Assembly: GCF_004664715.2 (NCBI RefSeq)
Contig: NC_051072.1
Location: 41,905,142 to 41,969,141 of the forward strand
Length of the DNA stretch: 64,000 bases
DNA from: Peromyscus leucopus
Lineage: Eukaryota; Chordata; Mammalia; Rodentia; Cricetidae
Direction of reading: 5' to 3'
Position 1 is the first letter of the stretch. Every line of letters starts with the position of its first letter. Shown one piece after another: positions 24,101-36,340 of the stretch. The translations under genes were made by a program, and so were the position numbers. Under the pieces are notes generated by a model. That model did not search any database and was not told where the DNA came from. It saw only the letters and a list, made by a program, of their open reading frames with translations.

Positions 24101-27100
24101 GAATGCACTGTTAATCAAAGATGCTGGTATGTTGGACTTAAGTGATTTAGAAATGTATTTATCCAATAGATAGAGGATCTATTTTGTGGTAGGTTTTGTG
24201 CTGTGAGAATTGTGATGTAAAAGTAGCTAGAATATAGGGATTGTCAGTTGCAGGAGATAATCAGGTATACAGTTAATTCTACCATTGTATGAATAGTTAA
24301 TGCTAAAGCATGTGCTAAAAACTAGGGAGTTATGCAAGGGAAAGTTTCCCTTTTAAAGAACTGTAGCATCCAATTGCAAGATTAAGTAGGAGTCAGGTAC
24401 ACAAGGTGAGGGTGCCAGAGTAGGTTTCCAGGAGGACTGCAGTGTTTAGGAGGACTTGAAGGTAAGATGGGCTAGTAGAGGGGGAGTTTAACATCTGAGT
24501 GTACTTTGGTTTAACTGGACAGTAACAAGCAGTTCAGGGATTGTTGTGCAAGATGAGCCAGAGAAAAATAAATTGGGACCAGATCATAAAATACAGCTTC
24601 CATTCAGAATCAGATACTGTTTTGAAATTGACCCTTTAGACTGGATTTAGTTTTCTGTTTGAAAATACTGAAGAGTGGTTGGGAAAAGCCTGGAATCAAA
24701 TAATTTAAGCAGTTTTTCTAAAATGCTTTTAGTAATCTCTATTCTATGTTAATATTATATATTTTCCTTAATATATTTCATGTTTCAAAGTAGGTTCCGA
24801 GTTTTATATAAGACCAAATATCTAAAATCTTCAATTTCTTTCTTTTTTCTTCCCAGTGTATAATGCTGTGGGATTAGCTGCTTTTGAGCTGTTTGACAGT
24901 GTTGATTTTGATCTGTGGTTTAAAAAACAACTTCTTCCAGAATTACAAGTTTCTCATAATAGGCAAGTAAACACCTACTTTACCTTCTTGATTTTTGAAG
25001 TTTAAAAAAAAAAAAGTATGATTTTGTTTATATTTAGCACAAAAAAGAATATAAGACTTACAAATATTATAACAAATATAAGCAAAAGAGTTATCTTTTT
25101 TAAAAAAAAGATTTATTTATTTATTATGTATACAGTGTTCTGTCTTGCATGTATGCCTGCAAGCCAGAAGAGGGCACCAGATCTCATTACAGATGGTTGT
25201 GAGCCACCATGTGGTTGCTGGGAATTGAACTTAGTAGCTCTGGAAGAGCAGCCAGCGCTCTTAACCTCTGAGCCATCTCTCCAGCCCAAGAGTTATCTTT
25301 TATGTTACTTTAACTTAAGTGTAAATTCTGAAAGAAGTATTTGATGTAATGAAATAATTTGTAGGCGAAAAGAAATAGAACTTTATGTAGAGATGAAGGT
25401 AGAGTTCTCTGAGTTTCTGGAAGAAACTGTGCACAAAATAAGACTGTTGGTGGCAACCAGATCTGAGATCATAATCAGCCCAACCAAAGTGATATTCAGG
25501 AAGAGTGACTGTTGTGGAGACCTTGAGAGAAAACAGAGGAGATGGAGATGCCTTGCTTATACAGAAATTGAACGTACTTTGAGTTTCGACAGAGGTGCCT
25601 AATTTATTATTACCAGCTCCATATGGCAGTTAGTAGCACTTTTGCCCAATTCTTTTGCTTTGCATTGTGTATTTTAATCTGTAATGGACCAAATGTAATC
25701 AAGAAATCCAACACTGTCTCCCGACCTCTGTGAAGACTGTGAACATACACATACTCTCCATACCCTCCACATTACACATCATGTGCGCATGCATATGTGT
25801 GCAGACACACAATTAAAACCTCTTAAAATATAACAAATTAGAGACTATGAAAAGTATTATAAGAGGCTTTTTTAGGGCATGTGTGTAAAGGATCAGATGA
25901 GCTACTTCTGTGTATCTAGTATCTTGTAGTCAGCATAGTACACAGTCTTAGATTAGTAAATATTTGTTGGCTACATTACTGGATGAATAGAAGACCATCT
26001 ATATGTAGATTATTTTATAAATATTTAAGAGTCATTGAATTAGAGATCTGGATCCTAGCACTCAAGAAGCCAAAGCAAGAAGACCTTGGGTTTGAGGCCA
26101 GCTTGCATCACGTAGTGAATTTGAGGCCACCCAGAGCAGCATAAAGAAATCTGACTTCAGTCCACAAACACCAGCAAAGTTAAAAACCTGAAGATACTTT
26201 AAAAAAAATTTGACCAGTTAAGTAGTAACTTATGGCTTCTCCTACTCAGTCATTGATTCAGTTACAAGTGTTTTAGCACTTGGAATTTACTGCCTCCTCT
26301 GGAGGCTGCTGTGTATGAAGTAACCTCTGACAGTGCTTTGAAGGAGTGGGAACACACTCACTAGAGAGCAATGGAAGGCCATGTGTTTGAAGACCTCACT
26401 GCCTCATGCAGCACCTCCCCTCATTTGCCACTGAACACTTTGAAATGTGCTTAGTGCTGCTGAGGAAATGAGTTTTCAGTTCATTTCAACTTCAAAGCCA
26501 GAGCTCTGTAAAATGTACTCTGAGTATGTGTTGAAGTGATGATACTGTATGTTTGGATAAACCAGAAATACTTGGCTTGCTTCATATTTTCTGTTAGATT
26601 AGTGACCTGGACCAGTGTTTCTCAAAGTTTAACGTACGTTTGTTTGACTCACTTGGTAGGTTGTCCTGTTATGTGCAAGTCCTGGTCTAGTAAGTGTTGC
26701 ACATAGGCCAGTGCTTTCCCAGCCCATGATGCTGCTGTCAGTTCAGGGACAGAACTCCGAGGCCTGGTTACTGTATGCCTAAGCTGGCTGGATATGACTG
26801 TGTCTCCTTAGAATTTCTGAGTTTCATTTTCTTTATTTCAAGTAGAACTGAGCATGGAAATCTCTGAGATTTCAGTCTTAAGGCTGATAGGTTTGTTATT
26901 TCACACTGCACATGTCTTGTTATTACTGATTTTGTGACTATTCAAACATTCCTATCCCTTGAAATGGCATTTCTCCACTTTTCATTTAAGTGGTATTTAT
27001 CTTACAGGTTCTCTCAGATCTGTGTACATTTGCTGTGTTTTAACTTTTCCTGGCCTGTATACTTTGGGGCCAAGGAATGTTTACATACATTTTTTGAAAC

Positions 27101-30100
27101 TTAGTGAGCATTTTTTTCCTGTTTGCTCAATCATCTTTTAAAATTGTGACCTTCTAAAATAACTGTGTACTCATCAGTTTGTTTCATTTATACCCAGAAA
27201 TATAATTTTGTCACTTAAAGTTTATGTCAAGAAGATATTTTTTTTAATAGACTTCTAGGATAGAAATATTTTGAATTTTAATTTGTGATTTTTCTTCTTA
27301 CCTAAGAAAAATCTTGGGAAATTTCACTTTAATAAAAACAATCAGAAAAATTATGTATTTATTACTGCTAATTCTTTACAATTTCAATGATATGTCACCA
27401 TATTTGTTCTGAGTCATGTTTGATAATTGCATACCTCTTTTAAAATCATTTAGCTAGAATCAGCAAGCTTATACAAATATTACTTAGATAAACATAAAAG
27501 CCTTTCACAATGATCTGAAAGTAATATTTATGAGATTGATGGAAATAGAAACATTGAATATAGGGTGTTACTGTTAAGATCAATCCATGTGAGTTTGTTT
27601 AATGGGTAATAGGAATTTATCAAGATATAAACAGGAAATACACTCATGAATATAGAACCAAGTAAATAGCTGAAGTTGTCCTCTGTTCTGACTGGGAGCG
27701 AATCCACCTGGCAGTTGGATCAGACCAGGAAGCAGGCAGCAGGGAGAAGGTACTTGTGACCCTTCTCCCTTTTAAGAGGTTGCTACTATACAATAGAGAA
27801 GCATCACCTTCAGACCCGATAGCCCAAGGTCATATGTGGAGCAGATACCTCTACGTGTTATTAGTATTATTTTGATACAGAGACCTGCCAGCTGCAGGAT
27901 TTATGGTGTTAGCATTGTTTGTGGTTCCTCGAGAAAGAGAAATTTGTATACCTCTGTGCTTCAAATTGCTTTATGTGTGATACTGCGGATCCAACCTTGG
28001 ATCTTCCTCATGTGAGACAAGTGCTTTGCCACAGAGAGTCACCCTAGCCCTTGCATTTTGACCCAGGGCGTGTCCTCACTCAAGCACTCCTTGCACTCAC
28101 TGTCTCAGTGTCCTAGATGCTGGGGTTACTGACCATTACAGTTCATTAACACAGAAGAATCAGAACACTATGTATGCACCTAAGAACTTTGATTTCCTTA
28201 GATCAGGACACTATTGTTTCTATTTAGAAGGTGATTTTTATCTAAATGCAAATTACATTTTTTTACTACTCTAAATGAAGCCTCTTAAAATACTGAACAT
28301 TTGAATTTTCTGATTTTTTTTTTCTCTTCCACCTAGGTATAAACCGTTGCGACGCAGGGTGATTTGGCTCATTGGTCAGTGGATTTCTGTGAAATTCAAG
28401 TCTGACATGAGACCCATGCTGTATGAAGCAATCTGTAACTTGCTTCAAGATCAGGATTTAGTGGTATGTCAGCCTGCCGAATCAGTGTCTCTAGACCTCA
28501 GAACCTCCTCTACCCTGTTCAGAATTCTTTCTTTCTTAAAATGCTCTAGAGACCGCATTGCGCCCCTTTAATCCCAGCTTCAGAGCACGATCTCTGTATC
28601 GAGCCTGCTACGATGATAGAAAGCAAACTACATAGAGAAATTCGAAAAAAAAAAAAGAAAAAAAAGAAAAAAAAAAAAAAAGAAAAATAGCTCTAGAGAA
28701 TATGCTCGTTACTATTACAGGTGTAGGAAAGTGTAGCACTTAGGAAAGGAATGGGTTCTTAACCAGGAAACAAAGGTTTTAGATATTATTGTAAAGACCA
28801 GAAGGTAGAATATAGTCATGTTACGTGGTTTGAGAACTAAAAGTATGTTAGCTGATGCCAGCTTGGCTGATAAAGTCAGAATACGAAGAAGAAAATGCTG
28901 CTCTGTGTACACCCAGATGATGTGCTGGCTGCAATGAAATATGTGTCCTAGAGTCTGGAGCTTGTCTGTTGGGTTTAGAAAGCCTCAGCTCATTTGGGAG
29001 TTAGGAAGCTTTGCTCTAACTGAGGTTAAATTAAAGGTGGGAGCTTGAACGCCCCCTTCTCCCTTCCTTCCTGCACCCTTCACTTGCGTGACTTCCAGAT
29101 GGCCGGGTTCCTTGTTTTCATGGAGCTCTATTTTCTCTCTTTCCTGGCATCTCCTGCATGCTGCTCTCCTTTGGTCCTGTGCTCTCCATTTACCTAATGG
29201 CAAAGTATTTTTTTTTTCTTGGAAATGCCTACTGCCATAAAGGCTTCTTAAGCAATTACAGAAAAACTGGAAAGGTCAAGAAAATGATGCTTGTACTTTT
29301 TGTCACTTTTTAAACTAATGGTGACATCCTTTCAGTTCCACATGGCATGTGCCCTGTGATTTAATATAGACAAAAACAGGAAAGTGGTTTGGAATAAGTT
29401 GTCTGTCATTAAGAACTAATGATGTTCAGTAGTTATAAGAATGATGATTAAAAAACTCATATTGTACTTTGATTTTTTTTTTTTTTAGGTCCGAATTGAA
29501 ACAGCAACAACTCTGAAGTTAAATATCCTTCAAAAAAATTTTTTTTGCAACCTTCTTGCAATAAAGTTTTTAAAACTTAATTTATTTGATGTGTATGGGT
29601 GTTTTGCCTACAAGCTTGTGCCATATATGGACCTAATTGCCTGAGGAGGCAAGAAGAAATTTTCAGATCCCCTGGAACTGGAGTTAATGTATGGTTGTGA
29701 GCTGCCCCATGGGTTCTGGGAATCGAACTCAGGTCCTCTGGAAGAACAGCCAGTGCTCTTACCCACTGACCCATCTCTCTAACCCTACAACAATTTTAAT
29801 TAAAAAAAATAATGAAACTTGAAAAAAACTTTCTAAAGGACTTAACTGTAAAGAAGTTCAGCTTTTTTGTTGTTTTGAATTACCTGGCCTGGAATTCTAC
29901 ACAGTCAAGACCAGCCTTCAACTTCCGGCCCCCCTGCTTCTGCCTCCCAGTGTGGGTACTGTAGGTCTGCACTGTCACACTGAGCCTTATGGTTCACATT
30001 TTAAAATTGGGTACTTCGTGAAATTGATAGGCTAGTTAAATGTATTTTCCCCAACATGTATGTTTTATAAACATATATTTGTTATTTCAATGATGTAGAT

Positions 30101-30312
30101 TTATTTTCCTCTTGATAAATTTCGTGCATTTTCAGTATTCCTTAACAGCTTTTTACCTGTTGATGATTTTGAATTTAGAACAGATCAATTTTTACCGGTA
30201 AGAATATTAGTTTCAGGGTTTTATAACAATTTCTACTTATGTCTTTGGAGTACATATATTTTATAACTGAATTTATATGTATTTTTAATATTGAAAAAAC
30301 ATACCTTTATTT

Positions 30313-30368
<56 letters not shown>

Positions 30369-33300
30369 AGACTGACCATGTTTATGGCTTGTCTGTGGAA
30401 GTCAGGAGAGCTTGAGCTACTTGGTGTCTTAGATTCTTAGATAATGGGCATGTATTTACAAAATTTTATATCTCTATGCAGCATCTGATAAGGGCCAAAT
30501 CAGTTCATTGGCCTGTTGAATATAACAGTTCATGTTCTTTTTGCTTTAATTCATAGCCTTTTTATATTGTTATCTGCAACAGCTTTTCATAGAAATGTAG
30601 TTACAGGGCACAGATGATCGCTTAGTTGACCAAAGCAGTTTAGTCTTTTAAACATTACAGTTTGTGGATAATTAAGATTCTGATGTATACACCTTTAGCG
30701 GTAATAAAGAAAAAAATCTTATATACTGGCAGCTTGTGTTAAGTATTACTAAGGTTTTATATTTTTGTATCTTACTGCTTTGACATATTTATGTTTATAT
30801 GTCAGAACCCGTTCTTTCTTCTCTCTGCAGTATTTGGAGACCATGTTCACACTGCTTTTTCAGCTACTGCAGCAAGTTACAGAGTGTGATACAAAGATGC
30901 ATGTTTTGCACGTCCTTTCCTGTGTGATTGAAAGAGTCAATGTACAGGTAATTTTGTGAAACACAAAAACAAGTGTCACATGAGAATATGTATAGAATTT
31001 AATATCTTTGCTTTATCTATGTTGTGGAAAAGATATTCTTAAAATGCTTATAACATATAGGTTACTTCATTTATGTGTTTTTTGGAATTGACATTATATT
31101 TGAATTTATTAAAAGTGACTAAGAAAAGCCAGTTGTGTTGGCTAGTGCTTATAACCCAGTATGTCCACAGATTTTTTTTAAGGGTTTATTTTGTGTGCGT
31201 GCGTGCGCGTGCGTGTGTGCGTGCGTGCACATGTGTGCCATGGAAGTGAGAGGCCAGCTCTGGGGAGTAGGTTCTCTTCTCTCACCTGTGTACAGGCAGG
31301 GTTACTGTTTGTGCCACTGCTCGGCCTTTGTGAGCTCCTGGCTGATGGTCTTGTTTCAGCCTCACATTTTGCTAAACTTCTTAGATTGCGAATGCTCACA
31401 AGACAGCCAGCTTTTTACATGTATTCTGGTGATCCAAGCAGATCAGGTCTGGCTTGCTCAGCAAGTGCCTTTATTTACCCACTGAGCCATCTTCCTGGCC
31501 CTTTTACTTAAAATTTTTTTTTTACTTAAAAATTAAAAAAAAAATTACATGAAAATATAATACAAAATAAATATACAAAAATATAGTACAAAAATAAAAT
31601 ACTATATATAGTATAATATAAAAATAAAATACCAAATATATAAATATATATGTATTTGGTATTTTTGCTCACATCATGTCCATGGTTTAGTATAAAAAGA
31701 TATGTAAGGCTTTTTTTCTTCATCTTTTTATTTATTTACTCATATAACACATCCTGACTGCAGCCTCCACTCCTCTTCTTCCCACCCTCACCTCCCCTTC
31801 CCCAATCCACTCCTCCTCTGTTTCCCTTCAGAAAAGAGCACGCTCCCAAGAGATATCAACCGAACACGACATAATATGTTACAGTAATACAGTGAGACTA
31901 GGCACAAACCCTCTTATCAGGGCTGGGACAGGCCACCCAGGAGGAGGAAAAGGGTCCCAAGAGCAGACAAAAGAGAGACATCTGCCACTTCCACTGTTAG
32001 GAGTCACACAAGAGCACCAAGCTAACAACCATGGCATATATGCAGAGGATCTAGTGCAGGCTCTGTGATTGCTGCTTCAGTCTCTGAGTTCCTATGAGCC
32101 CTGATTAGTTGATTCTGTGAGCCGTGCCTCCCATCTTCCATGGGGTTCCCCTACCTCCACCTACTATTTGACTGTGGGTCTCTACATCTGCTTCCATCAG
32201 CTGCTGGAGAAAGCCTCTCTCATGATCGGGCTAGGCAACAATCTATGAATATAGCAGAATATCATTAGGAATCATTTCATTGACTTTTTGTGTTCAGATC
32301 TCCTCTAGGTCTGTGAGCTATTCTGCTTCTGGTTCCTGGCATCCAGGTAATGTCAGGCATGCATGGGTTCCCTCTCGTGGCTTGGGTGTCAAGTTAAATC
32401 AGTCATTGGTTGGCCATTTCCACAGCTTTTAGCCAGTATTCTCCTAGTGCATCTTGTAGGCAGGACAGGTGTGAGTCAGGGGTTTTGTGGCTGGGTTAGT
32501 GTACCAGTCCCACCACTGGGAGTATTGCGTAGTTAGAAAGAAGGCCAGTTCAGGCTCAGTATCCTCTGTTACTAGGAGTCCTCACTAGGGTCACCCTTAA
32601 AAGTTCCAGGAGGTCTCATTGCACTAAGTTTCCACATTGCCCCTAAATCCAACTCCCCCACCCCTGTTCCAGTCATCTCTCCCTGTACTCTCTGCCCCTC
32701 CCTCCTCCACCTGATTCCACCCTGATCTCCATGAAAAAAATCTCATCCAAGAAACAATGGTATAATTTGTTTATACCTCTGGCTTTTTTATATCTTAGTT
32801 CACTATTTTATATATTTTTGGAAGCAGAGAAATATTTCTAGGAAAGATAGCTGGTTTTGGAGTTCACAGATTGAGTCTACTCTTGTATCTACTTATTGGT
32901 GAATTCAGACACCTTGCAGTAATTCTAGAGCTGTTGATGAGAATAGCTACTAATGACTGAGTGGTGATGTATACAATCTTCTATGCCAAGTGTTCTGCAT
33001 GTATTTCTCATTTAATGCTTACAGACTTCTTTGGTGAGAATTAAAATGAGTAACTGGTCAAAAGTTCATATTTTGTTGTGGATTTTTGAGGCAGAGACTC
33101 TTGTAGCCCAGTCTGGCCTTAGACTTGCAGTGTAGCCAAGAATAACTTTGAATATCTGATCTTCCTGCCTTCTCCTAATTGTTGGGATAACAGGTATGTG
33201 CCATGGTGCTCAGATAAAAGTTCATAAATTTTGATGGTAGTGCTAGTATTCAAATGAAACATTGTTTAATTGCAATGGCAAGTTTGAGTCACTGTTAATT

Positions 33301-36300
33301 ATTTTGAACTGATCTTGGCTCTGGTATCTTAATGTATTATTTTTTTAGCATTTTGGGTTTTTGTTAATAAGAATTACATTATTTCATTTGGTGATGGGGT
33401 TTTTTTGTTTGTTTTTTTGGTGATGGGTTTTGAACATTGAGTTTGCTTATTTAGATGAGTAACTGAAGGTGTTTTTAAAACTGTTAAGTCTCAGCCGGGC
33501 GGTGGTGGCATACGCCTTTAATCTCAGCACTCAGGAGGCAGAGCCAGGCGAATCTCTGTGAGTTCGAGGCCAGCCTGGTCTACAAAGTGAGTTCCAGGAA
33601 AGGCGCAAAGCTATACAGAGAAACCCTGTTTCTCAAAAAAAACAAACAAACAAAAAAAAAAAACAAAAAAAACCCACCAAAAAACTGTTAAGTCTCTGAC
33701 TTTGCTAGTTAGCTTGAGTAAGATCTTTAAACTTATGCCACATACAAAATGGGAATTAGAATTTTGACTTCAACCATTTACAGGATTTCATGATATAAAA
33801 TTCTTACAGATATGCTTTAGAGTATTATACATTTGTAGTAAATTTTTACTAAAAAGTTGATTATAAAAGCATGATTTGTATATTTACTTGTCAAAATCTG
33901 GCTAATGAAAATTTCTTGAAAGTTTTTTTTCTTCTTGTACAAATGAATTATTTTACACGTGTCTCCTGAAAGTGCCATTGCATTTCTACTTATGCTTGTC
34001 TTCTAGGACAAAAGCTTAGGCAGTTCAGGTGGGAACGTAACAGATAGCTTGAGGTATCCACTATACATTCTTATTTTTCCAAGGTAGGAAACGGTTAAAG
34101 AAAAAGGGAGTTCTTTGATTCTTTAGCTTTTGGTAACCATTGAACAGCTCATTATTTATATCCTTGTCATACATACTCTTCAAACTACCTTTCACTGGCT
34201 GAATTTGATTTTGTCTGATTTTATGTTTTAGTGAAGTCATTATCTTTGTATCATAGGGCACAGTTACTTGAATATTAGTAATTTTATTTTTATTTGTATG
34301 GATGTTTTGAATGTATGTCTGTGCACCTTGTACATGCCTTATACTTGAGGAAACCAGAAAAAGGTGTTGGATCCCCTGGAACTGGAGTTAAAGATGGTTG
34401 TGAGCCATCATGTGAGCCCTGGGAATCAAACCAGGTCCTCTGGAAGAACAGCTCTTAACTGCTAAGGCATCTCTCCAAACCCATGAAAAAAAAAAAAGCA
34501 TGATTAAATTATTTTATTCCTGATGCCCTACAAATCTATAGTTGAAATAAACATGCAATCAAGTTTTATGACAAACAGTCTTTGAGCTTCCACATATCTG
34601 AAGAAAAAAAAAATAAAGGGCTTCTGTGAAATATATTGTTGAAAACTTTATCTAAAAGATAAAATATCATTTAGGATTTGTAACAGTATTGAGTCCCAGC
34701 TCGACCTGTTCTGAAGCGAGGGGAGCTGTGGAATTGGGAAATGATAGCTATAAAGTATAGACATAGATGAAGAAAAAGAGACATGGGATAGCTTCAGGAA
34801 GATTCTGGGTTAATAGCGCAGACACCTCAGTTTTATTATCTACAGCCTTTATATACCCAAAGCAAGGGGAGCAAAAAGGTTCAAGGTACAAAGTACAGTC
34901 AAGTGTAAACACTTCCTTAGTATTCAAGACATCTGGTGACCATGCCTTATGGCAAAGCATCCTTAAATAGGCCTTGAGGTATAAGATACCTGGTAACCAC
35001 GTCTTTCGCCAAAACATTCTATTACGCAGCCTTGCAGGGGAAAACAAGCTTGGACTCTCTGACCTTGAGTCAAGATGAAAACAAGCTGCAAGCTGGGGTC
35101 TCTGTGGGCCCCCACGTAACAGTTTTTAAACCTCCTGAAGACAGGGCCCTTGTTAAAACATTTGTTACACTGTTGCATATTTTATGTTACTATTTCAGAA
35201 TATGCTAGCACTGTATAGTGAAGATCTCCTTTAATTTGAGACTAGCGTTCAGACTCAGCTCCACCCCACCTCCCAGACTCCCAGAAGAACACTTAACGTG
35301 AGGTGGATCCTTCAATACATCTTAAAGTGTATATTATTGACTATTCACATGATGTTATATATCAAATGAACAATCTCGAACTTAAACTTCATACGAGTTG
35401 ATTAATTAATAGATGCCCCTTTTCCTTTCTCAGCCTCTGGCAATCACTATTCTCCTCTGTCACTCAATGAATTTGACTATTTTAGGTTCTTCTTAGAAGT
35501 AGAATCAGTGTTTAAAGGCTGAGTAGTATGATTAATCATTCCTGTGTATCCTTTAGGAAACCAAAGCTTGTGGATGCTAGTTACTTACATAAAATGGCTT
35601 CACATTCCTTCATGTATTTTAGGTCATATTGAGATTACTTGTAACACATAGCATGTTGTAAACAGTTGCCATACTGCACTGTTTGTGATACAATAACTAG
35701 AGTGTACCCCCCTCCCCAACACACACACACACACACACATACACATGTTGTTGGTTGTTTTGTAGCTCTTTTTTGGTGGGGCCCAACACCCAGCTCCCAA
35801 ATAAATAACACACGGAGGCTTATTCTTAATTATAAATGCCTGGCCTTAGTTTGGCTTGTTGCTAGCCAGCTTTCCTTAACTTTAAATTATCCTGTCTACC
35901 TTTTTCCTCTGGGCTTTTCCAATTCTCTTACTTCTGTAAATCTTACTCTTACTCCATGGCTGGTTGTGTAGCTGGGTGGCTGGCCCCTGATGTCCTCCTC
36001 CTCTGGCTGCTAGATCTTAGATTTCTTCTCCCAGATTTCTCCTTCTGTTTATTCTCTCTTCCTGCTAGCCTTGCCTATCCCTTCTCCTGCCTTGCTAATG
36101 GCCAGTTCTTTATTAGACCATCAGGTGTTTTACACAGGCACAGTAACACAGCTTCACAGAGTTAAACAAATGCAACATAAAAAAAAGTAACACACCTTAA
36201 AATAATATTCTACAACAAACACACAATGGATAGTTTCTGTTCAAGGTTGGTTGGGACAAGGATTTATGGATACTGTACTATCTATACATGCTGTTTCTCT

Positions 36301-36302
36301 CT

Positions 36303-36340
<38 letters not shown>

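Larger units (their letters stand above)
24963..28336 (+). other. Ipo11: Ipo11 intron J-K, GC-AG type
   Basis: 3374 nt, starting gcaagt and ending cctag. It contains a young antisense B2 (25100-25287), an old plus B1 near 26043 and otherwise apparently unique sequence, including 26180-28330 apart from an ID-like scrap near 27965-28050. Confidence 0.9.

Noticed and set aside
24957..24970. GT at 24967-24968 as the donor of exon J
   Set aside because: It would put exon K out of frame with a stop at its second codon; the GC donor restores the family sequence.
25393..25602. A 69-codon plus-strand open frame in intron J-K
   Set aside because: No family resemblance and no splice sites linking it to Ipo11 exons in phase.
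29489..30197. A U2-type alternative for exons L and M (donor GT at 29518, acceptor AG ending 30148), which also keeps the frame
   Set aside because: It would give LNFLPVDD instead of LKLTVDD, its donor (aa|gttaaa) is poor, and it ignores the perfect U12 donor and branch motifs.
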